The notes under the pieces were generated by a model that was given only the letters and a program-made list of their open reading frames with translations, was not told the origin of the DNA and ran no database searches. The position numbers were made by a program, and so were the translations under genes. DNA of 8,988 bases from Gemmatimonadota bacterium (GTDB lineage Bacteria; Gemmatimonadota; Gemmatimonadetes; Longimicrobiales; RSA9), in assembly GCA_019689775.1 (NCBI GenBank), contig JADGGV010000126.1:1-8988 (forward strand), written 5' to 3'. Positions 1 through 7,572 of this stretch are shown here, one piece after another; within the stretch, counting starts at the first letter, position 1, and each line of letters opens with the position of its first letter.

Positions 1-129
1 CCCGAGGAGCCGAAAGCTCCCCCGGTCCCCCCCGCTCCACCGGTCCATCCCGAGACGATGCCCTCCACCGGTCACCGTCCTCCCCCGGTCCAACCCGCTC
101 AAAGGACTCTTCGGCGCCGCCGCCCCCGC
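1..129. other. Gene-free C-rich stretch with small repeats
   Basis: I see no credible gene here. The stretch opens with a small hairpin, GGAGC (6-10) / GCTCC (16-20) around a CGAAA loop, with no T-run on either side. A 21-bp element at 17-37 recurs at 80-100 with 19 of 21 bases identical; only the two bases CC versus AA in the middle differ. A shorter element, CTCCACCGGTC, occurs at 35-45 and 63-73. The only open frame (58-249, plus) is Pro/Arg/Ser-rich low-complexity translation with no ribosome-binding site. The hairpin could be a terminator remnant of a gene left of the window, but this is weak. Confidence 0.4.
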
Positions 130-219
130 TCCGTTTCCCTCTGTTCCTCCGCGCCCTCTGTGCCCTCTGTGGTTTCAATATCCTCTCTGTTCCCCTCTCT
201 GTTCCCCTCTATGTTCACG
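130..219 (-). repeat. A/G-rich short tandem repeats (CACAGAGGG type)
   Basis: Two adjoining short-period repeats. On the minus strand, 130-172 reads as degenerate 9-base units: CACAGAGGG, CACAGAGGG, CGCGGAGGA, then ACAGAGGGA and AACGGAG. The stretch is preceded on that strand by ATTGAAAC. Next to it, on the plus strand, TCTCTGTTCCCC occurs exactly at 184-195 and 196-207, with a diverged third copy at 208-219. The third copy contains the stop codon of the amidohydrolase (complement of 215-217), so the repeat abuts and slightly invades the gene's 3' end. Similar A/G-rich intergenic repeats occur in many environmental bacterial genomes, as I recall. Function is unknown, and I see no clear terminator hairpin here. 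Confidence 0.65.
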
Positions 220-1516
220 ATCGCCGAACGATCTCCCCACCCTTCATGACGAAGCGCACGTGGCGAATCGCGGAGATGTCGCGCGTCGGATCTCCCTCCA
301 CGGCGATGAGGTCGGCGAGGAGCCCGGGGCGGACGGTGCCGAGCTGGTCGCCGAGGCCGAAGTAGTGCGCGTCGGTCGCGGTCGCGGCCATCAGCGCCTG
401 CACCGGCGTCATGCCGTAATCGACCATCATCTCCAGCTCGCGGGCGTTGTCGCCGTGGGCGAAGACGCCGACGTCGCTCCCCGAGCAGATCGGCACGCCC
501 GCCTCGAGCGCGGCGCGGAACGAGGCGCGCTTCGCCTTGATCGCCGGCGGCTCCGGGTCCACCCCCTTCCTCCAGCCACGGTACTGGAGGATCGCGTCGC
601 CGGCGGCGAGCGTGGGGATGAAGCAGACGTCCTTCTCCTTCATGAGGCGGAAGACCTCGGGGGTGCCCTCGTCGCCATGCTCGATCGTGGCCACGCCGGC
701 CATGGCGGCGCGGCGCATCCCCTCGGCGGTCGAGGTGTGCACGGCGACGGAGCGGCCGGCGCTCTTCGCGATGCGGACGGCGAGCTCGAGCTCCGACTCG
801 AGGAACGTCGGCATCGCCTCGCCGTGCGGGCCCCAGCGGTAGTCGCCGTAGAGCTTGACCCAGTCGGCGCCCTTGCCGATCTGGTCACGCACGACGCGCG
901 TCAGGTCGTCGACGCCGCCGGCCTCCTCCGCGCCGAGCGGGACGTCCCAGCGCGGATCGAAGCCCTTCGGCCCGTAGCTCCCCTTGGCGACGATGGCGCG
1001 CGTCGCGGTCAGGATGCGCGGGCCCGGGATGACGCCCTTCTCGATCGCCTGCTTCAGCCCGACGTCGGCGTAGCCGGCGCCCTCGGTGCCCAGGTCGCGG
1101 ACGGTGGTGAAGCCGGCCATCAGCGTCGCGTTCGCGTGCACGACCGCCCGCGCGACGCGCTCGGCCAGGCTCTCGTGCAGCACCTGGTCGTTCCACGAGA
1201 CCTCGTTGTACGGGTGCAGCAGCAGGTGCGAGTGCCCCTCGATGAGCCCCGGCAGCAGCGTCATCCCGGGCAGGTCGATGGTGACGGCGCCGGCGGGCGC
1301 GCGGACCTGCGCGGCCGGCCCGACCGCCGCGATGCGTTCCCCCTGCACGAGCACGACCCAGCCGTCGTGCGGCTGCGCGGCGACGGCGTCGAAGACGCGC
1401 GCCGGGCGCAGCAGGTAGGCGGTGGCGCGCGTCGGCGCCGGCCGCTGCGCGGAGAGCGGCGCCGCGGCGCAGAGCGGGAGCCCCAGCAGGAGGGCGGTTC
1501 GAAGCATCCGTCGCAT
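215..1516 (-). CDS. Secreted metal-dependent amidohydrolase (prolidase/imidazolonepropionase-like)
   Basis: A 433-residue member of the amidohydrolase superfamily (HutI-like COG1228; Met_dep_hydrolase_A / Xaa-Pro dipeptidase-like group). The likely reaction is metal-catalysed hydrolysis of an amide bond in a small molecule or dipeptide. The start at 1516 was chosen because it gives a clean Sec signal peptide (residues 1 to about 23, ending PLSA before Gln); starting at 1633 would add 39 Arg-rich residues ahead of it. Visible metal ligands are the HxH of 'GHSH' (His95, His97), a Lys in 'WVKLYGD' (Lys221) that is probably the carboxylated bridge, His260 ('VAVHTS'), His280 ('TIEHGDEG') and Asp348 ('SGSDVG'). 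The C-terminal 'GLLADLIAVEGDP' is the usual closing part of the composite beta domain. All expected catalytic residues are present, so it looks intact and binuclear. It is divergent from the CocE gene. No strong Shine-Dalgarno is seen. The family is sure; the substrate is unknown. Confidence 0.92.
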   Translation of the reverse strand: MRRMLRTALLLGLPLCAAAPLSAQRPAPTRATAYLLRPARVFDAVAAQPHDGWVVLVQGERIAAVGPAAQVRAPAGAVTIDLPGMTLLPGLIEGHSHLLLHPYNEVSWNDQVLHESLAERVARAVVHANATLMAGFTTVRDLGTEGAGYADVGLKQAIEKGVIPGPRILTATRAIVAKGSYGPKGFDPRWDVPLGAEEAGGVDDLTRVVRDQIGKGADWVKLYGDYRWGPHGEAMPTFLESELELAVRIAKSAGRSVAVHTSTAEGMRRAAMAGVATIEHGDEGTPEVFRLMKEKDVCFIPTLAAGDAILQYRGWRKGVDPEPPAIKAKRASFRAALEAGVPICSGSDVGVFAHGDNARELEMMVDYGMTPVQALMAATATDAHYFGLGDQLGTVRPGLLADLIAVEGDPTRDISAIRHVRFVMKGGEIVRRS

Positions 1517-1576
1517 CGTCGGGTTGTCCGTGGCGAGTGGTCGATCGGGGTCGTTGCGCGGCAAGATCTGTCGTGC

Positions 1577-1590
1577 GGCGCGATCGCGCC
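1577..1590. promoter_or_regulatory. 14-bp perfect palindrome, candidate operator
   Basis: GGCGCGATCGCGCC is a perfect inverted repeat with no spacer. It lies about 60 bp upstream of the amidohydrolase start, inside its probable promoter or leader region. Perfect dyads of this length are typical of dimeric regulator sites. In transcribed RNA it could not form a normal hairpin because it has no loop, so a protein site is the likelier reading. It contains GCGATCGC, which is also a common motif in some genomes, so chance or a methylation-type site remains possible. Confidence 0.35.
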
Positions 1591-1705
1591 ATAGGCGGCG
1601 CGTTTTCGATCGCCTGGACGGCGTCGGGGGCACGCGTACGGGTACGGGTCAGAAGGCGGCAAGGCACGTGTGGGGGAAAGGGCAGGTGTAGGGGATCGGG
1701 CTCCA

Positions 1706-1734
1706 TTGTCCCCGCCGCGCGCGGTGGATATCCT
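1706..1734 (+). promoter_or_regulatory. Candidate sigma-70-type promoter for the CocE-type gene
   Basis: TTGTCC at 1706-1711 and TATCCT at 1729-1734 are separated by exactly 17 bp. Each matches the consensus at four of six positions. This is one of the few AT-containing spots in a very GC-rich gap. Transcription would start near 1741 and give a leader of about 145 nt carrying the hairpins at 1781-1804 and 1811-1846. The promoter rules of this organism are not known to me, so the call is tentative. Confidence 0.35.
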
Positions 1735-1780
1735 ACCCGGTCCTCATCCCCCTTCCTCCGACCGCGGCGGCGCACGCCAC

Positions 1781-1846
1781 TCGCCCAGCCGGGACGGTGG
1801 GCGATAGGACCGGGCGCGCGGCGGACGGCCGGCCTGGCCGCGCCCG
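1781..1846 (+). promoter_or_regulatory. Two hairpins in the CocE-type gene leader
   Basis: The first hairpin pairs TCGCCCA (1781-1787) with TGGGCGA (1798-1804) over a 10-nt loop. The second pairs CGGGCGCG (1811-1818) with CGCGCCCG (1839-1846); the enclosed GGCCGGCC-containing segment can fold further. The second hairpin ends 39 nt before the start codon. No T-run follows, so it is not an ordinary intrinsic terminator. It may stabilise the 5' end or modulate translation. Confidence 0.4.
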
Positions 1847-1872
1847 CGCCGCGAACCGTGCCGTTTCCGCTC

Positions 1873-1879
1873 AGGGGAG
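1873..1879 (+). promoter_or_regulatory. Ribosome binding site of the CocE-type gene
   Basis: AGGGGAG lies six bases before the ATG at 1886. It fixes that start, which also gives a textbook signal peptide. The longer overlapping frame beginning at 1537 is in a different frame and is a shadow. Confidence 0.75.
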
Positions 1880-1885
1880 CATCGC

Positions 1886-3853
<1,968 letters not shown>

Positions 3854-3861
3854 CCGGGCGC

Positions 3862-3955
3862 GGGGGGGGGGGGGGGCGCCCGGGGGCGCCCCCCCCCCCC
3901 CCCCCCCCCGGGCCCGCCCCCGCCCGGGGGGGGGGGGGGGGGGCGCGGGGGGGGG
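3862..3955. repeat. G/C homopolymer block, probably a sequencing or assembly artefact
   Basis: This block is made almost entirely of runs: 15 G (3862-3876), 21 C (3889-3909), 18 G (3926-3943) and 9 G (3947-3955), joined by short GC linkers. It has no A or T at all. It begins directly at the stop-codon hairpin of the upstream gene. Long unbroken G calls are the typical no-signal output of two-colour sequencers, and C-runs are the same thing seen from the opposite strand. I treat the sequence and length here as unreliable. If real, it could form G-quadruplex or stem structures. Confidence 0.7.
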
Positions 3956-4162
3956 CGCGCCCGCCCACGCCTGCGCGATCCGAGCGGCACGCCGCCTTGT
4001 CCCCGGACGCGCAGCGGCGCGCCGCGTGCCGGTGGGTCGGCCCGCGAGCAGGACGCCCCTGCCGCGCCCGCGCGCGTACCACCGCCGGAGCCGAGGTCGA
4101 CCGGCTAGGGTGCGCACCACGCCGCGCCCGCGCGCGCCGCCGCGGTCGACGCCCGCCAGGCC
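3956..4162. other. GC-rich intergenic DNA upstream of susC with duplicated element
   Basis: I see no gene here; frames crossing it are Arg/Pro/Ala-rich and lack ribosome sites. The 16-mer GCCGCGCCCGCGCGCG occurs exactly at 4061-4076 and again at 4121-4136, 60 bp apart. GGTCGAC occurs at 4095-4101, where it is part of the 8-bp palindrome GGTCGACC, and again at 4144-4150. The second copy ends 12 bp before the candidate -35 box. These repeated sites could be regulator-binding sites for the susCD promoter, but they could also be chance in such GC-rich DNA. Confidence 0.4.
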
Positions 4163-4191
4163 TTGACAGCGGGCGCGATTCGAAGTAGCTG
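4163..4191 (+). promoter_or_regulatory. Candidate susCD promoter
   Basis: A perfect TTGACA (4163-4168) is followed, after 17 bp, by TAGCTG (4186-4191), which is a weak -10. The same bases can be read in the Bacteroidota style as TTG, 20 bases, then TAGCTGTC, partly matching TAnnTTTG. It stands in the only moderately AT-bearing part of the gap and points at susC. A start near 4198 would give a leader of about 208 nt. The -35 box is convincing; the -10 is not. Confidence 0.45.
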
Positions 4192-4195
4192 TCCC

Positions 4196-4288
4196 CGCGA
4201 CAGTTCGCGACGAGCCGGCCCGCACGCCGGCAGCTTCCTTCAACACGGCCCGACGCGGCATCGCCCGCCCCACCGATCGCCGGGGCGG
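4196..4288 (+). promoter_or_regulatory. Consecutive small hairpins in the susC leader
   Basis: Three inverted repeats follow one another: CGCGA (4196-4200) / TCGCG (4205-4209) with a CAGT loop; GCCGGC (4214-4219) / GCCGGC (4226-4231) with a 6-nt loop; and CCGCCCC (4265-4271) / GGGGCGG (4282-4288) with a 10-nt loop. The arrangement suggests a structured untranslated leader. It does not match any riboswitch I recognise. Stems this short arise easily at this GC content. Confidence 0.35.
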
Positions 4289-4342
4289 TGCCGCGCGTGT
4301 AGTACGCGGCTGTTCTCGGCCAGAACCGGGGTTTACGCGGAA

Positions 4343-4368
4343 GCCGGCGCCCGCCGGGGGGCGCCGGC
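4343..4368 (+). promoter_or_regulatory. Strong 10-bp hairpin just upstream of susC
   Basis: GCCGGCGCCC (4343-4352) pairs perfectly with GGGCGCCGGC (4359-4368) over a 6-nt loop, GCCGGG. All ten pairs are G-C. It ends 37 nt before the susC start codon and is not followed by a T-run, so it is not a canonical intrinsic terminator. Candidate roles are attenuation, a protein-binding RNA element or protection of the transcript's 5' end. Confidence 0.55.
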
Positions 4369-4394
4369 ACTGTCGTATGCCCATCACACCTCGC

Positions 4395-4401
4395 GGAGGA
4401 G
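4395..4401 (+). promoter_or_regulatory. Ribosome binding site of susC
   Basis: GGAGGAG lies directly upstream of the ATG at 4406, with the GGAGG core six bases away. It is a near-perfect Shine-Dalgarno and settles the start of the transporter gene. Confidence 0.85.
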
Positions 4402-4405
4402 TTGA

Positions 4406-7400
4406 ATGCCCCGTCCACGATCGTTCACGCGAAGCCGCGCTGTGTGGCGAGCGCTCGGAGTCGCGCTGGCCCTGGCGGTCACGACCGCCCTCGCCGGCCG
4501 TCCGCTCCAGGCCCAGGAGCAGACGCGGGTGGTGACCGGCCACGTAACCGATGCGACGACGGGCCGGCCACTCGTCGGCGCGGAGGTCTTCGTCCCCGTC
4601 GCGTCGGGCGCGGCGAAGCCGACGTACGGCACGGTGACCGATGCGCAGGGGAACTTCACGCTGCGCGTGCCGGCGAGCGCGACGCGCCTGTCGGTGCGGC
4701 TGATCGGCTACAAGGCGCAGGAGCTGCCGATCTCGGGCGGCCGGCTGGAGGTGGCGCTGGCGACCGACGTGCTGAACCTGGACGAGGTCGTTGTGACTGG
4801 GCAGGCGACGGCCGTCTCGAAGCGCAACCTGGCGAACGCGGTGTCGGTCGTGAACGCCACCGAGCTGAACGAGGTGCCCGCGGCCAGCGTCGAGAGCCAG
4901 CTCTACGGCAAGGTGGCCGGGGCGAACATCCAGTCGAACTCGGGCGCGCCGGGCGGCGGCAACTCGGTGCAGCTCCGCGGCGTCTCGACGATCATCGGCA
5001 ACTCGCGGCCGCTGTACGTGGTCGACGGCGTGATCGTGAGCGACGACGCGATCCAGTCGGGCGCGAACTCCGTGACGCAGGCGGGGAGCGGCATCTCGAG
5101 CAACCAGGATAACGCGGCGAACCGCATCGCCGACCTGAACCCGGCGGACATCGAGCGGGTCGAGATCCTCAAGGGCGCGTCGGCGGCCGCGATCTACGGC
5201 TCGAAGGCGAACAACGGCGTGATCATCATCACGACGAAGCGCGGGCAGCCGGGGAAGGTGCAGTACCAACTCGCGCAGCGGGTTGGCTTCTCGGAGCTGG
5301 CCAAGGAGTGGGGCTCGCGCGACTTCACGCTCGAGACCGCGGTCGCGACGTTCTGCGGCTCGAATCCGAGCGCATCGTGCCAGGCTAACATCGGTCAGTA
5401 CTTCAACGCCGACGGCAGCCCGAAGCACACGTACGATCACGAGAAGGAGCTGGCGGGCGGGCACCCGCTGTCGCACCAGACGGAGCTGTCGCTGCGCGGC
5501 GGCACCGACAAGACGACCTACTACATCTCCGGGCTGGTGCAGCACGACGGGGGCGTGGTCAAGGGGACGTACTACGACAAGCAGTCGTTGCGGGTGAATC
5601 TGGACCAGGTGGCGGCGCCGACGCTCAACTTCCACCTGCGCACGTACGTCAGCCACTCGAAGGACGGCCGCGGTTTCACGAACAACGACAACACGAGCAC
5701 GACGTACTACATGGCGCTGACGGGGACGCCGAGCTTCGTGAACCTGCTCCCGGATGCGCAGGGGATCTACCCGGAGAACCCGTTCCAGCCGAGCAACCCG
5801 CTCCAGACCGCGGCGCTGGCGCGCAACGACGAGGACGTCTACCGCTTCACCGGGTCGTTGCGCGGCGAGTGGGACGTGTTCCGGGGGGAGCGGCAGTCGC
5901 TCCAGATCTCGGCGCTGGGCGGCGCGGACGTGTTCAACCTGGGCGCCCTGGTCTACTCGCCGCAGGAACTCCAGTACGAGCCGATCAACAACCCGAGCTT
6001 CCCGGGGACGTCGGTCGTCGGGAACGCGCTCAACCGCTACTACAACACGAACCTGAACGTGGTACACACGTACACGGCGGCGAGCGGCCTCTTCACGGCG
6101 ACGACGTCGGCGGGCGTGCAGTACGAGTTCCGCGACCAGGACGTGGCGCGGGTGCTGACGCAGGGGCTGTTCCCCGGGCAGCAGAACGCCGGCTCCGGGA
6201 CGCGCTACGTGCCGGAGGAGGTCCGGTCGCGCAGCAAGGACCTGGGCGCCTACGTGCAGGAGGAGCTGGTGATCCGGGACCGGCTGACGCTGACCGGCAG
6301 CGTGCGCGCGGACCGCTCGAGCAGCAACGCCGACCCGGACCAGTGGTTCTACTACCCGAAGGCGAACGCCTCCTACCGCTGGTCGGTGAACCGCGGCCCG
6401 ATCGGCGAGCTGAAGTTCCGTGGCGCCTACGGCCAGTCGGGGAATCAGCCGCTCTACGGCCAGAAGTTCAACTCGTTGAATCCCGGTAACCTGGTCGGGC
6501 TCCAGACGCTCGCGCTCGGCACCGTCGCCGTCGCGCCGGACCTGCACCCGGAGCGGCAGACGGAGTTCGAGGGCGGGATCGACGCGTACCTGTTCCGCGA
6601 CCGCGCGAGCGTGGACGTCACGTACTTCAACCGCCGCGTCAACGAGCTGCTGCTCCAGCGCGCGCTGCCGCCGTCGACCGGCTTCACCACCGCGCTCTAC
6701 AACAGCACCGGGCAGCTCACGTCGAAGGGCGTGGAGGCCGCGCTACACGCCGCGGTCGTGCAGACGCGCGGCTTCGAGTGGAGCACGCACGCCACGTTCA
6801 CGAAGTGGTCGAGCATCATCGACTCGCTGGACGTCCCGCCGTTCAACACACCCAACGGCGGCTTCGGCACCTCGCTCGGCGCGGGGCGCATCGAGCAGGG
6901 GAAGTCGGCCACGCAGATCGTCGGCCGCGACACCATCGCGGTCGAGGACGACCCGCGCTGCCTCGAGGCGCTCGGCGTGGCGCCCGGCTCGGGGCAGTGC
7001 AAGCCCGGCACGCGCATCGTGACGAAGCTCGGCGACGCGACGCCCGACTTCCGCATGGGCTTCTCCAACTCGCTGCGCTACCACGCGTTCCGGCTCAACA
7101 CGACGGTCGACTGGCAGCACGGCGGGAACGTCATCAACCTGACCGGCTACCTCTACGACGCGAACCAGAACTCGAAGGACTTCGACAAGCCGTGCCACCT
7201 CGCCGGCTGCCGCGAGGGCGAGACCATGGGCCAGTACCGGCTGCGCGTCTACCCGGGCAAGACGAACCGGCCCTGGATCGAGGACGCCTCCTTCGTGAAG
7301 CTGCGCGAGGTGTCGCTGACGTACGACGTGCCGCCGTCGCTGCTGCGCTCGGCCGGGCTCGGCGGCGCCAGCTCGCTCCAGGTCACGGTGTCCGGGCGCA

Positions 7401-7540
7401 ACCTGCTTACGTTCACGGGTTACCGGGGCTTCGACCCCGAGGTGAACAACTTCGGCTCGCAGGCGATCCGCACGAACGTGGACGTCGCGCCGTACCCGCC
7501 GAGCCGCACGTTCTGGCTCTCGGTCAACGTGGGCTTCTGA
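4406..7540 (+). CDS. SusC/RagA family TonB-dependent outer-membrane transporter
   Basis: A 1,044-residue outer-membrane active transporter, powered through TonB, that partners with a SusD lipoprotein to import glycans, peptides or other nutrients. Residues 1 to about 36 are the signal peptide. A carboxypeptidase-D regulatory-like domain follows at about 42-119 ('GHVTDATTGRPLVGAEV', 'GNFTLRVP'). The TonB-box-like motif 'LDEVVVTG' is at 125-132. The plug (about 140-280) carries 'VQLRGVST', 'PLYVVDGV', 'DIERVEILKGASAAAIYGS' and 'NNGVIIITTKRG'. The rest is a 22-strand beta-barrel by family knowledge, ending in the expected terminal Phe ('FWLSVNVGF'). Length is typical. All six cysteines fall in three close pairs (317/325, 852/865, 930/935), probably in loops. 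It is first in an operon with susD, 32 bp upstream of the chosen susD start. No substrate can be inferred from the sequence. Confidence 0.96.
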   Translation: MPRPRSFTRSRAVWRALGVALALAVTTALAGRPLQAQEQTRVVTGHVTDATTGRPLVGAEVFVPVASGAAKPTYGTVTDAQGNFTLRVPASATRLSVRLIGYKAQELPISGGRLEVALATDVLNLDEVVVTGQATAVSKRNLANAVSVVNATELNEVPAASVESQLYGKVAGANIQSNSGAPGGGNSVQLRGVSTIIGNSRPLYVVDGVIVSDDAIQSGANSVTQAGSGISSNQDNAANRIADLNPADIERVEILKGASAAAIYGSKANNGVIIITTKRGQPGKVQYQLAQRVGFSELAKEWGSRDFTLETAVATFCGSNPSASCQANIGQYFNADGSPKHTYDHEKELAGGHPLSHQTELSLRGGTDKTTYYISGLVQHDGGVVKGTYYDKQSLRVNLDQVAAPTLNFHLRTYVSHSKDGRGFTNNDNTSTTYYMALTGTPSFVNLLPDAQGIYPENPFQPSNPLQTAALARNDEDVYRFTGSLRGEWDVFRGERQSLQISALGGADVFNLGALVYSPQELQYEPINNPSFPGTSVVGNALNRYYNTNLNVVHTYTAASGLFTATTSAGVQYEFRDQDVARVLTQGLFPGQQNAGSGTRYVPEEVRSRSKDLGAYVQEELVIRDRLTLTGSVRADRSSSNADPDQWFYYPKANASYRWSVNRGPIGELKFRGAYGQSGNQPLYGQKFNSLNPGNLVGLQTLALGTVAVAPDLHPERQTEFEGGIDAYLFRDRASVDVTYFNRRVNELLLQRALPPSTGFTTALYNSTGQLTSKGVEAALHAAVVQTRGFEWSTHATFTKWSSIIDSLDVPPFNTPNGGFGTSLGAGRIEQGKSATQIVGRDTIAVEDDPRCLEALGVAPGSGQCKPGTRIVTKLGDATPDFRMGFSNSLRYHAFRLNTTVDWQHGGNVINLTGYLYDANQNSKDFDKPCHLAGCREGETMGQYRLRVYPGKTNRPWIEDASFVKLREVSLTYDVPPSLLRSAGLGGASSLQVTVSGRNLLTFTGYRGFDPEVNNFGSQAIRTNVDVAPYPPSRTFWLSVNVGF

Positions 7541-7572
7541 TGACGACGATACCTCAGCCGGGGACAACCTCG

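Larger units (their letters stand above)
1517..1885. promoter_or_regulatory. Divergent intergenic regulatory region
   Basis: A 369-bp gap between the divergent amidohydrolase and CocE-type genes, so it should hold promoters for both. It contains a 14-bp perfect palindrome (1577-1590), three CGATCG hexamers (1542, 1581, 1607), a short tandem GTACGG motif around 1635-1648, a plausible sigma-70-like promoter for the plus-strand gene (1706-1734) and two leader hairpins (1781-1804 and 1811-1846). I found no convincing -35/-10 pair for the minus-strand gene. Open frames crossing the region are shadows with Arg-rich composition. Confidence 0.6.

Noticed and set aside
130..219. CRISPR array
   Set aside because: The repeats are 9-12 bases long, directly tandem and without spacers, and no cas genes are nearby.
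58..249. A 63-codon plus-strand frame at the left edge
   Set aside because: It translates the C/T-rich repeats into Ser/Pro/Arg low complexity, has no ribosome site and overlaps the amidohydrolase 3' end.
260..1594. A 444-codon plus-strand frame opposite the amidohydrolase
   Set aside because: Its composition is Arg/Gly/Ala/Asp-rich and shows no motifs, while the minus strand carries a complete amidohydrolase with all metal ligands. It is a shadow.
3862..3909. Pairing of the 15-G and 21-C runs as a giant terminator stem
   Set aside because: The runs can pair, but since their sequence and length are suspect the stem cannot be trusted. No T-run follows.
3862..3943. Poly-G/poly-C tracts as a phase-variation switch
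   Set aside because: Phase-variable tracts are normally single runs in a promoter or reading frame. This is a mixed block of several runs after a stop codon, far from the next start, and better fits base-calling failure.
4192..4405. A riboswitch in the susC leader
   Set aside because: There are several hairpins, but no conserved core of any riboswitch class that I can recognise.
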